A stretch of DNA of 17,759 nt from Turicibacter sp. UBA7094 (GCA_002493395.1 DKYS01000036.1:8957-26715); one strand, 5' to 3'; shown: positions 1 to 6,138, numbered from the stretch's first letter. Translations and numbers: made by a program. Notes: generated by a model from the sequence alone, not told the origin.

Positions 1-39
1 GCCTAAAGAAAATAATATTTAAGTTAAGGAGAGATAAAG

Positions 40-351
40 ATGTTATCACATGGATGTTTTTTTGCCGCTTTACTGATTTACTATATTCCAAAAGCTTTAG
101 GGAAAAAGATTAAGTTAACCGTAAACTTACATATGTTTTTTGGAAGTTTAGCTGTACTTGGGATGTTATATGAAACTGCAATGAAATTTGGAACGGATAA
201 ATTTTTAAAATACGTTGGATTTTCATGTGTGATGTTAGCCATTGCGGCAACGGGTTATTTAATTACTAAAAAAGGAAAACCTAGTGTAAAATGGCATGTT
301 ATTGCAACCTTATCGTTCTTTGCTTACTTAATTTTAATCATTGTTTTATAG
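40..351 (+). CDS. small four-helix membrane protein, function unknown
   Basis: A 103-residue, strongly hydrophobic protein of a family I do not recognise with confidence. Four membrane segments are visible at about residues 5-20, 28-47, 57-75 and 83-102, with short charged loops (GKKIK, KKGKP) between them. Histidines lie at 4, 31 and 86; H31 and H86 each sit at the start of a helix. That resembles the axial histidines of small b-type cytochrome-like membrane domains, but it is a weak analogy. The ATG at 40 is preceded by AAGGAGA at 26-32. A clear terminator follows the stop codon, so this is the last or only gene of its transcript. Its promoter is not convincingly visible and may lie outside the window. 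It is very likely a real gene; its role is unknown. Confidence 0.75.
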   Translation: MLSHGCFFAALLIYYIPKALGKKIKLTVNLHMFFGSLAVLGMLYETAMKFGTDKFLKYVGFSCVMLAIAATGYLITKKGKPSVKWHVIATLSFFAYLILIIVL

Positions 352-370
352 GATAAGTCTGTAATATGAG

Positions 371-410
371 AAAACTATCGCCTACAGAGTAGGCGGTAGT
401 TTTTTATTTT
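371..410 (+). terminator. rho-independent terminator
   Basis: A 14-bp stem (AAAACTATCGCCTA paired with TAGGCGGTAGTTTT, one G-U pair) encloses a 5-nt loop and is followed by a T-rich tail. It ends the transcript of the small membrane protein upstream. Confidence 0.88.
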
Positions 411-481
411 AGACTAAAGTTGTTATCTTATCATCGAAAGTAACTTGCCGACAATCGGATTTTTTATACAGGCGAGGAAAT

Positions 482-568
482 ATGAGAGGAATGAAATTTG
501 GAAGAACATTTAAAGAATCAGGCCATATACATATAACGAACAACAGAGTGAAGGAGGATTTGATTTAA
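482..568 (+). CDS. possible 28-codon mini-ORF upstream of the 54-residue protein
   Basis: An ATG at 482 opens a 28-residue reading frame (begins MRGMKFGRTF, ends VKEDLI). A modest GAGG at 473-476 stands five bases upstream. Its stop codon lies directly beside the strong ribosome site of the next small gene, an arrangement that could couple the two. The peptide is basic and has no recognisable motif. There is no other evidence of coding, so chance is a real alternative. Confidence 0.2.
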   Translation: MRGMKFGRTFKESGHIHITNNRVKEDLI

Positions 569-583
569 AAGGAGGTGTAGGGG

Positions 584-748
584 ATGGCAGCTGTTGATGA
601 TGCATCGGTTGAGGATTATGATATAGCCGATGAGGATAGCAGTTCAGACGATGGGCGGTATAAAGGAAGTACGTTTGCTAGTTTATTGGTTATTATTTTA
701 TTCGTCGTTTGGTTTTTATATCGAATCGGATGTTTAGGACAACGTTAA
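584..748 (+). CDS. 54-residue acidic single-span membrane protein, unknown
   Basis: A small gene with a textbook ribosome site (AAAAGGAGGTG at 567-577) and ATG at 584. The first half of the protein is very acidic (DD, ED, DIADED, SDD over residues 5-23). The second half is one membrane helix (about residues 31-47, ending VVWFLYR) with a short GCLGQR tail. An acidic head followed by one helix suggests a tail-anchored or small type II membrane protein; topology is not certain. The stop codon overlaps the left arm of a strong hairpin terminator. I do not recognise the family. Small single-span proteins of this kind are common among sporulation proteins in Firmicutes, but nothing here proves such a role. 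Confidence 0.6.
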   Translation: MAAVDDASVEDYDIADEDSSSDDGRYKGSTFASLLVIILFVVWFLYRIGCLGQR

Positions 749-783
749 AAGGATGCACCTGTTTAATTCAGGGCATCCTTTTT
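747..783. terminator. bidirectional terminator between convergent genes
   Basis: AAAAGGATGC pairs perfectly with GCATCCTTTT, with an inner CCTG/CAGG stem after a single A bulge. A-rich and T-rich flanks let it work on both strands. The stop codon of the threonine aldolase gene (minus strand) lies in its loop, and the stop of the 54-residue protein overlaps its left arm. Confidence 0.88.
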
Positions 784-1806
784 ATATAGGTTGGCTAAAG
801 TATGTAAGAAGTGGATGACGTCCTCTTGGGAGGTTGTATAGGAGGTGATGAGGCGAATGACGGAATGTGTTTCATCGTAAGGCTCCCATAGGGTAAAAGT
901 AAAGGTTTTACTGAGTTCAGTTAAGATTTTGTTCGGTAAGATGGGGAAAAGTTGGTTGGTTTGTGTTTGAACGAAAAATGGAAGGTTTAGATGGCATAGG
1001 CCTTGCCGGAGTTCATCCGCTCGTTGATTAGCTAAATGAGCAATTTCAAAGTAAAGAGAATCTTTAAAAAGCGTTAAAAATTGAAGACCTAGTAATCGAC
1101 CTTTGGCTAAAAGGGCTCCTTTTTGTTTCATGTTGAGACGAAAGTTTTCGGCCAGTAACGGATTTGTTAAGATGAGTGCTTCTCCAAAAAGGGCTCCATT
1201 TTTCGTTCCTCCAATATAAAAAGCATCCGTTAGACGGGCATAATCTTCAAGTGTTAAGGTGTTAGAAGGGGCGACTAATCCTGAACCTAGTCGTGCGCCA
1301 TCGATATAAAGATAGAGGTGGTGAGCATGACATAATTGGGTGAGTTCTTCTAACTCTTGTTTTGAATAAAGCGTCCCTAGTTCTGTCGGGTTTGATAAAT
1401 AAAGAAGCTTTGGTGTGACCATGTGCATGGTTCGCGGCTGTTTAAAAAATGAAGTTAAGGTGTCGCAAGTTATTTTTCCATCAACTGTAGGAAGTGGAAT
1501 AATTTTATGGCCGGTCGATTCAATGGAACCTACTTCATTTGTCACAATATGCCCAGTTTGGGCAGATAGTACGGCTTCGTACGGTTTAAGCGCATGAGAG
1601 ATAAAGGTTAAATTTGTTTGAGTTCCTCCAATTAAAAAATGGATTTCGCATGATTGGGTACCGAGGTAGGAGCGGATAGCTGTTTTTGCTTGCTGGCAAT
1701 AGTCATCTTCCCCATAACCAGGTGTTTGCAATTCGTTGGTCGTGAGTAGGTCTTCTAAAATTTTAGGGTGTGCTCCGTCCGCGTAGTCTATTTTAAAATT
1801 AATCAT
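763..1806 (-). CDS. ltaE: low-specificity L-threonine aldolase (PLP enzyme)
   Basis: This enzyme cleaves L-threonine/L-allo-threonine to glycine and acetaldehyde in the cytoplasm, in glycine and threonine metabolism. The fold-type I PLP layout is clear: the family N-terminus (FKIDYADGAHPKILE), the phosphate-binding GGTQTN (60-65), H86 in the cofactor-stacking region, YIDGARLG with D169 and R172, and the Schiff-base lysine K202 in YIGGTKNG. At 347 residues it has normal family length and is intact. The N-terminus matches the family at ATG 1806, yet no ribosome site lies at the usual distance. Strong sites (plus-strand 1831-1846) instead serve a short leader ORF that overlaps this start. Another beta-eliminating lyase of the same family is possible, but threonine aldolase fits best. 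Confidence 0.9.
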   Translation of the reverse strand: MINFKIDYADGAHPKILEDLLTTNELQTPGYGEDDYCQQAKTAIRSYLGTQSCEIHFLIGGTQTNLTFISHALKPYEAVLSAQTGHIVTNEVGSIESTGHKIIPLPTVDGKITCDTLTSFFKQPRTMHMVTPKLLYLSNPTELGTLYSKQELEELTQLCHAHHLYLYIDGARLGSGLVAPSNTLTLEDYARLTDAFYIGGTKNGALFGEALILTNPLLAENFRLNMKQKGALLAKGRLLGLQFLTLFKDSLYFEIAHLANQRADELRQGLCHLNLPFFVQTQTNQLFPILPNKILTELSKTFTFTLWEPYDETHSVIRLITSYTTSQEDVIHFLHTLANLYKKDALN

Positions 1807-1829
1807 AATTGATGGAAACTTAAAATCAA
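1803..1829 (-). CDS. 8-codon leader ORF overlapping the threonine aldolase start
   Basis: A TTG at 1829-1827 opens a reading frame of 8 codons (M/L-I-L-S-F-H-Q-L). Its stop TGA overlaps the aldolase ATG as ATGA. The purine-rich stretch AAAGGAGGG (plus-strand 1838-1846) lies eight bases upstream of this TTG, an ideal distance, but is more than 30 bases from the aldolase ATG. No in-frame start codon exists between the ribosome site and that ATG. Translational coupling from this leader is the simplest reading. Confidence 0.4.
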   Translation of the reverse strand: MILSFHQL

Positions 1830-1931
1830 GTCTCCTTCCCTCCTTTTTCTCTGAATGAAACGTTTGCTATACTGTATTCAAAAAATAGCGCAAAAATGTT
1901 AAAATTTAAGAAGATGACAAGAGGTTTGGAA

Positions 1932-2045
1932 ATGAACTTTAAGTCGAGGACTAGTAAAAGTAGAGAGAATAGGATATGATATCAAGGATAAGCTTTTTAT
2001 GATGAGGATGCTTTTATCAAGAAGGATGATGCGTTGATGAGATAG
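1932..2045 (+). other. chain of tiny overlapping ORFs in the leader of the CDF gene
   Basis: Four consecutive mini-ORFs lie in the leader region: 15 codons at 1932-1979, 8 codons at 1976-2002, 12 codons at 1999-2037 and 2 codons at 2037-2045. Each stop overlaps the next start (ATGA, ATGA, TGATG). An AAGAGG stands upstream of the first. The peptides are basic (R/K/S/M). ATGA is common in such sequence, so this may be coincidence. I see no convincing riboswitch in 1860-2078. A TATACT at 1869-1874 could be a -10 element but has only a poor -35. Confidence 0.2.
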
Positions 2046-2078
2046 AATAAGACATAATGAGATGGAGGGTGCAAAGTC

Positions 2079-3251
2079 ATGGTTGGAAAATGGTTAATTA
2101 AGCAATTGGAAAAACGAGGGGGTCAAAAAGAAGAAATTCGTGAACGGACCATTTTTATAGCAGGGTTAATCGGAATATTATCCAATATTTTACTCTTTGC
2201 TGTGAAGTTTGGGGTTGGATGGCTTGCAGGGAGTATCGCTGTCATGGCCGATGCGTTCAATAACTTGTCTGACACGGCATCTTCTGTCATTACGATTGTC
2301 GGTGTAAGGTTAGCTAATCGTCCGGCAGATAAAGAACATCCGCATGGACATGGTCGAATTGAGTATATTTCAGCCCTAATTGTTGCTTTTATGGTTATGT
2401 TAGTCGGGGTTCAATTTATTCAGTCTTCAATTGGCCGGATTTTAAATCCGAGTGAGGTAAAGTTTGAATGGGTGTCATTTTCATTGCTTTTTATTTCGGT
2501 GTTAGTGAAAGTATGGTTAAGCTTTTTTAATAAACAAATGGGGGAGGCGATTCAATCAGGTGCGTTAAAGGCAGCATCGGTTGATGCTTTAGGTGATGTA
2601 TTTACTTCAAGTACGGTCCTTCTTTCTTTTTTAATGGCCCGTTTCACCTCATTTCCAATTGATGGGTATGCGGGGGTCATTGTCGCAGGATTTATTTTAT
2701 ATGCAGGGTATAATTTAGTTAAGGAAACGATTAGTCCACTTCTTGGCGAGGCGCCTGATGAGGAGCTTGTACAACAAATTTATGAACGATTACTCTCTTT
2801 TGAGCACATTACGGGGGCGCATGACTTAATGATTCATAACTATGGGGTCGGTTGTATCATCGCCTCAATCCATGCTGAAATCCCAGCTGATATTGATGTG
2901 ATGACGATTCACGATATTATTGACGAGGCCGAACGACAAATTTCAGAAGAGCTTCATCTGCATTTAGTGATTCATATGGATCCTGTTTCCGTTGAAACTG
3001 AAGAGATTAAAGTGATGAAAAGAGAATTAGAACAACTGATTGACGAGCATCCTGTGATTATGTCGATGCATGATTTCCGAATCATTGGGCAGGAACCGAA
3101 TAAGAACTTGATTTTTGATTTAGTTGTCAATGGGTCCTTATTAAATAAAAAGGTAACAGAGTCCTCAATTAAAGACGAGGTGATTGCTAAAATTAAAAGG
3201 AATCATCCTCAGTATCGTTGTGTCATTGTGATTGATCGCATGTATTTATAG
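2079..3251 (+). CDS. cation diffusion facilitator exporter, probably Mn2+ (MntE/MneP type)
   Basis: A CDF-family proton-coupled metal exporter of the cytoplasmic membrane. The membrane domain spans about residues 25-215. Diagnostic motifs are MADAFNNLSD in helix 2, the histidine loop HPHGHGR (87-93) and SVDALGD in helix 5. The transport-site residues are D58/N62 in helix 2 and D169/D173 in helix 5. Zinc transporters normally carry HxxxD in helix 5; DxxxD is typical of manganese CDFs such as Bacillus MneP/MneS and streptococcal MntE. The protein has 390 residues, nearer to the long MntE form than to 290-300 residue CDFs, and residues 220-390 form an extended cytoplasmic domain. GGAGGG at 2064-2069 supports ATG 2079. 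A single-gene unit with its own terminator. Family is certain; metal is inference. Confidence 0.92.
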   Translation: MVGKWLIKQLEKRGGQKEEIRERTIFIAGLIGILSNILLFAVKFGVGWLAGSIAVMADAFNNLSDTASSVITIVGVRLANRPADKEHPHGHGRIEYISALIVAFMVMLVGVQFIQSSIGRILNPSEVKFEWVSFSLLFISVLVKVWLSFFNKQMGEAIQSGALKAASVDALGDVFTSSTVLLSFLMARFTSFPIDGYAGVIVAGFILYAGYNLVKETISPLLGEAPDEELVQQIYERLLSFEHITGAHDLMIHNYGVGCIIASIHAEIPADIDVMTIHDIIDEAERQISEELHLHLVIHMDPVSVETEEIKVMKRELEQLIDEHPVIMSMHDFRIIGQEPNKNLIFDLVVNGSLLNKKVTESSIKDEVIAKIKRNHPQYRCVIVIDRMYL

Positions 3252-3256
3252 AAAAC

Positions 3257-3292
3257 AAAAGAACCGGTCAGATGTCTCTGATCGGCTCTTTT
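3257..3292 (+). terminator. rho-independent terminator of the CDF gene
   Basis: AAAAGAACCGGTCAGA pairs with TCTGATCGGCTCTTTT through a 4-nt loop with only G-U-type imperfections, starting five bases after the stop codon. The T tract forms the end of the right arm. Confidence 0.85.
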
Positions 3293-3586
3293 AGTTTGAG
3301 TCAAGTCGAATTGTCGGTATGCCCTAAGAAGTAGAGAATTCTTATAAACGATGTGTTAAGGGTGGAGTGAGCGGTTCGCATGACTGAGAACTTTTGTTTG
3401 TTATGAGAAATTAATTCATTTAAACGTTATATAAACAGCGATGTTTTCTACAATTAATACAGCAGATGAGGGGGAGGTGACGTACAAGGTAGGCGATCAT
3501 CTAACTAAAAGTAAAAAAAAGTTATCTCGACTAATCTAATAGATGATTTCAAGAAATCATCCTTTGGAAAATAATGAGTAATTATC
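3293..3586. other. intergenic region, no gene seen
   Basis: About 290 bases between the CDF terminator and the end of the peroxiredoxin gene. It contains no ORF with a credible start. A strong ribosome-site-like GGGGGAGGTGA at 3470-3480 has no start codon at a usable distance. A compact inverted repeat occupies 3542-3561 (separate entry). No tRNA or known RNA motif was recognised. It may hold decayed sequence or an unrecognised small RNA. Confidence 0.4.
3542..3561 (-). terminator. hairpin downstream of bcp, weak terminator
   Basis: GATGATTTC and GAAATCATC form a perfect 9-bp inverted repeat around two bases, 25 bases past the bcp stop codon on the minus strand. The minus-strand tail (TATTAG) is not a good T tract, so termination may be inefficient or the element may act otherwise. 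Confidence 0.4.
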
Positions 3587-4057
3587 TTACGGATTACAAT
3601 GCTCTAGCACGTTATCGACATGGTTTGCTACACGAACTTTACGGAAGATTTTTGTAATCACGCCCGTTTCATCGATAATAAAGGTTGAGCGTTCAATTCC
3701 GATGGCTTTTTTTCCGTACATATTTTTCTCTTTTAACACACCATATTGAGTGCAAACGGTTTCCTCTGTATCAGATAACAAGATAAATGGTAAATCGTGT
3801 TTTGCAATAAATTTTTCATGACTTTGAACGCTGTCGCGACTCACACCTAAAATCACGGCATTTTGTTGATTAAAGGATTGAATGGCATCACGGAAATCCT
3901 TTGCTTCATTTGTGCAACCGGGCGTATTATCACGAGGATAAAAATAAAGAATAACTTTTTTTCCTAAGTAATCACGTAACCTATGTTGACGGTGATCAGA
4001 TCCCAGTAAGGTAAAGTCGGGGGCTGGCATTCCCTCAGTTAAGGTGATTGGTTCCAT
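3587..4057 (-). CDS. bcp: thioredoxin-dependent thiol peroxidase, Bcp/PrxQ family
   Basis: A cytoplasmic peroxiredoxin that reduces H2O2 and organic hydroperoxides. The PrxQ/Bcp motif YPRDNTPGCTNEA holds the peroxidatic cysteine C48 with the conserved P, T and later R. Length (156 residues) is normal. In many Bcp proteins a resolving cysteine follows five residues later (CTxEAC); here that position is K53. Other cysteines are C102, in the conserved VCxQYGV segment, and C154 two residues from the C-terminus, so the enzyme may be 1-Cys or use a different partner. I chose the ATG at 4057; a TTG codon directly before it (4060) is less likely. It diverges from yaaA across a PerR-type operator. Confidence 0.93.
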   Translation of the reverse strand: MEPITLTEGMPAPDFTLLGSDHRQHRLRDYLGKKVILYFYPRDNTPGCTNEAKDFRDAIQSFNQQNAVILGVSRDSVQSHEKFIAKHDLPFILLSDTEETVCTQYGVLKEKNMYGKKAIGIERSTFIIDETGVITKIFRKVRVANHVDNVLEHCNP

Positions 4058-4076
4058 CAAATTTCACTTCTTTCTT

Positions 4077-4091
4077 TAGTAATGATTATAA
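4077..4091. promoter_or_regulatory. PerR/Fur-type operator between bcp and yaaA
   Basis: TAGTAATGATTATAA matches the 7-1-7 PerR consensus TTATAATNATTATAA at 12 of 14 defined positions; one half-site is perfect. It begins just past the bcp -10 element and covers the expected bcp transcription start, a classical repressor position. A peroxiredoxin and a peroxide-stress gene on either side make PerR the natural candidate, though Fur-family boxes are similar to each other. Confidence 0.65.
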
Positions 4092-4094
4092 ATA

Positions 4095-4123
4095 ATTATG
4101 CGTTATTGTGGGGATGTTGTAAA
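4095..4123 (-). promoter_or_regulatory. sigma-A promoter of bcp
   Basis: On the minus strand TTTACA (plus 4118-4123) and CATAAT (4095-4100) are separated by exactly 17 bases. The predicted start site, near 4088, falls in the PerR-type box. Confidence 0.7.
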
Positions 4124-4133
4124 CAAATATGAT
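4106..4133 (+). promoter_or_regulatory. candidate promoter of yaaA
   Basis: TTGTGG (4106-4111) and TATGAT (4128-4133) are spaced by 16 bases and lie about 70 bases before the yaaA start. This overlaps the divergent bcp promoter, so one bound regulator could affect both genes. The -35 is only a partial match. Confidence 0.4.
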
Positions 4134-4204
4134 AAGATATTTAAGAATTTTTCATTATTATTTTAATTAAATCGTGAGAAATAAAAGAAAAGGATGTGTT
4201 AAAC

Positions 4205-4972
4205 ATGTTAATGATTTTGTCACCTGCCAAGACGTTTGTAACCGAAGAAAAGGTGCCTCGCTCAGTTTTTAAAGAACTTCTATTTCATGAAAAGACTGCG
4301 GGATTAATTCAACAATTAGCCTCTCTTTCAACAGAAGAATTAGGGACACTTATGAAGATGTCAGAGGAACTGTCAGAGTTAAATGGTGAACGATATCGAA
4401 AATTTTATGTTGATGATCCGCAGGCGATTCCTGCGATTCATGCGTTTTCTGGGGAGGCGTATAAGGGATTAGAGGCGTGGACACTTAATCAGGAGGCGCT
4501 TGATTTTTCAAAAGAGTCGTTGCGAATTTTATCGGGGCTTTATGGCGTTTTGCATCCTTTTGATGCCATTAATCCGTATCGATTAGAGATGGGATTAAAA
4601 TTTTCAGGGAGACACGGGAAAAATTTGTATGAGTATTGGAAAGAAGAGATAACGAATTATTTTTTATCAGAACTTGCAAGCACTCCGGGTGATCAAGTTT
4701 TGCTTAATTTGGCGTCTAATGAGTATAGTAAAGTTTTGGATATGAAAAAGATTAAACAACACTATGCGATTCTCACGATTGAATTTAAAGAGCAAAAGGG
4801 AGAGTTATTTAAAACAGTTGGGATGTATGCAAAGCGTGCGCGTGGACAAATGGCGCGGTATATTTTAACGCATCGTATTCATAACGTCGAGCAGTTAAAA
4901 CAGTTTAATGAGGAAGGGTATCAATTTAATGAGTCACTTTCTACTGAGACGGTGTGGGTGTTTACCCGCTAA
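4205..4972 (+). CDS. yaaA: peroxide stress protein YaaA (UPF0246/DUF328)
   Basis: YaaA-family protein. In E. coli this OxyR-induced protein limits free intracellular iron during H2O2 stress and so protects DNA from Fenton damage. Family signatures are present throughout: ILSPAKTF at the N-terminus, AFSGEAYKGL, LRILSGLYGVLHPFDAINPYRLEMG, GKNLYEYWKEEIT, LLNLASNEYSKV and YAKRARGQMARYI. Length (255 residues) is normal and the gene is intact. I chose ATG 4205 because MLMILSPAKT aligns with the family start and AAAGGA at 4188-4193 lies 11 bases upstream; the GTG at 4196 has no suitable site. It is divergent from bcp and 20 bases upstream of a ferredoxin gene, probably its operon partner. Confidence 0.93.
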   Translation: MLMILSPAKTFVTEEKVPRSVFKELLFHEKTAGLIQQLASLSTEELGTLMKMSEELSELNGERYRKFYVDDPQAIPAIHAFSGEAYKGLEAWTLNQEALDFSKESLRILSGLYGVLHPFDAINPYRLEMGLKFSGRHGKNLYEYWKEEITNYFLSELASTPGDQVLLNLASNEYSKVLDMKKIKQHYAILTIEFKEQKGELFKTVGMYAKRARGQMARYILTHRIHNVEQLKQFNEEGYQFNESLSTETVWVFTR

Positions 4973-4992
4973 TCGACATAAGGAGTGAGAGG

Positions 4993-5799
4993 ATGATTTT
5001 TTATTTTAGTGGAAGCGGGAATTCGCAAGCAGCTGCCGAGGCCATTGCGACGTTTCAAAATGACCAAATCGTTTCTATTGTTCAAGCGATACAATCAGCA
5101 CACTATCATTACGCGTTAAAACCGGGCGAAAAAGTTATTTTTGTTTTCCCTGTTTACGCATGGGCACCTCCTGAAATAGTCAGCCAATTTATTTCACACG
5201 TCACGTTTGGAGAAATAGATCCTGATTATATTAGTGTTGTGGTGACATATTCTAAACAAACGGGCGATTGTTTAAATGCGGCGCGTCAGTTGATTGAAAA
5301 AAGAGGGTGGCAGGTCACAAGTTTTTATTCACTAAAAATGCCGCATAATTATTTGATTGTGGGACAGGTTGATTCCTATGAAGTGGCGTATCAAAAGTTG
5401 GTAACATCAGTGCCGACGCTAAGAGAAATTAATCAAAGTATTGCGAAAAAAGAGGAGGTTTTTAAAGAAGCCAGAGGACTATTCCCGAGATTAAGAACAA
5501 AGGGAGGATCCTTCCTATTTCGCGACCTTTCAAAAGGTCCGACTTCATTTTTTGCAAATGACCATTGTATTTCTTGTAAAGTCTGTGAAAAGATTTGTCC
5601 AACAAACTGCATTAAAGTGAAGAAAAAGCCAAAGTGGGAAGGGAAGTGTATAAAGTGTTTAGCATGTCTTCATTACTGTCCGAAATCAGCCATTCAATAC
5701 GGAAAGAAAATGGAACATAAAAAACGCTATACGCACCCGGATGTGCTATGGCATGAATTGAATCAGTGTCGGAATAAAAATCGTCAGCCTAAATTTTAA
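4993..5799 (+). CDS. EFR1-type ferrodoxin: flavodoxin-like domain plus 2x[4Fe-4S] ferredoxin
   Basis: A predicted cytoplasmic electron-transfer protein. Residues 1-140 form a flavodoxin-like domain with the FMN phosphate-binding loop FSGSGNSQ (5-12) and a VFPVYAWAPP segment (51-60). The C-terminal domain has two typical [4Fe-4S] motifs: C192, C195, C198, C202 and C219, C222, C225, C229, each followed by proline. The order matches EFR1-family ferrodoxins of anaerobic Firmicutes, whose physiological partner is unknown to me. Length is 268 residues. ATG 4993 was chosen because AAGGAGTG stands just upstream; an in-frame start at 4954 lies inside yaaA and is unlikely. Co-transcription with yaaA suggests a link to iron or Fe-S homeostasis under oxidative stress, which is inference. 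No clear terminator follows. Confidence 0.88.
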   Translation: MIFYFSGSGNSQAAAEAIATFQNDQIVSIVQAIQSAHYHYALKPGEKVIFVFPVYAWAPPEIVSQFISHVTFGEIDPDYISVVVTYSKQTGDCLNAARQLIEKRGWQVTSFYSLKMPHNYLIVGQVDSYEVAYQKLVTSVPTLREINQSIAKKEEVFKEARGLFPRLRTKGGSFLFRDLSKGPTSFFANDHCISCKVCEKICPTNCIKVKKKPKWEGKCIKCLACLHYCPKSAIQYGKKMEHKKRYTHPDVLWHELNQCRNKNRQPKF

Positions 5800-6082
5800 A
5801 GAAAATAAACGAGTAAACAGCCAGCCGTTTAAAACTATAAAAGGGAGTCGGGCTTATTTAATGATAGACAACAAAAGAAAGTTTTAGATAAAAAATGTAT
5901 ATTTTAAGTAAAATCGTCCATAATTTTTAGTGTTCAGAAAAATAGATAAACCTAATTTACACACGGAAAAGAGGGAAAATGACGCCTATTTGTAGTTTTC
6001 GATAAGATGTTAAATTTAGCAGCACGTGACGAAAAAACATGTTTGTCGATAAACGCAAATGAGAAAAAAATTAGGAAAAAGT

Positions 6083-6102
6083 ATAGGTAACCGGTTACCT
6101 AT
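6083..6102. promoter_or_regulatory. perfect 20-bp palindrome, LacI/GalR-family operator
   Basis: ATAGGTAACCGGTTACCTAT is a perfect inverted repeat with a central CpG. Its core AACCGGTT fits the AANCGNTT core recognised by LacI/GalR-family regulators. It is centred about 58 bases upstream of the predicted start site, upstream of where a -35 would lie, a position that allows activation or looping as well as repression. The cognate regulator is not in the window. Confidence 0.7.
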
Positions 6103-6138
6103 TATATGAAAGAGGTATTATTTTGTGACGAAATGTAT

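Noticed and set aside
458..470. CCGA-CAA-TCGG followed by six T residues as a terminator
   Set aside because: The stem has only four base pairs, and a strong terminator already lies at 371-410.
1415..1597. 60-codon plus-strand frame inside the threonine aldolase gene
   Set aside because: Shadow of a well-supported minus-strand enzyme; no independent signals.
1850..1875. Possible cre site near TGAAACGTTTGC upstream of the CDF gene
   Set aside because: The spacing between TG and the central CG is one base short of the cre consensus.
1860..2078. Manganese (yybP-ykoY) riboswitch before the CDF exporter
   Set aside because: I looked for the conserved loop sequences and a terminator/anti-terminator pair and did not see them.
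3477..3539. 20-codon frame starting at GTG 3477
   Set aside because: The GTG is part of the ribosome-site-like sequence itself, so it cannot be initiated by it; no other site upstream.
4081..4100. Alternative inverted repeat ATTAT-AA-ATAAT as a Fur-family box
   Set aside because: Its half-site orientation does not fit the 7-1-7 consensus; the overlapping TAGTAATGATTATAA fits much better.
5800..5870. Terminator after the ferrodoxin gene
   Set aside because: Only short imperfect repeats (TAAACG/CGTTTA; AGCC/GGGCT) without a T tract; not good enough to call.
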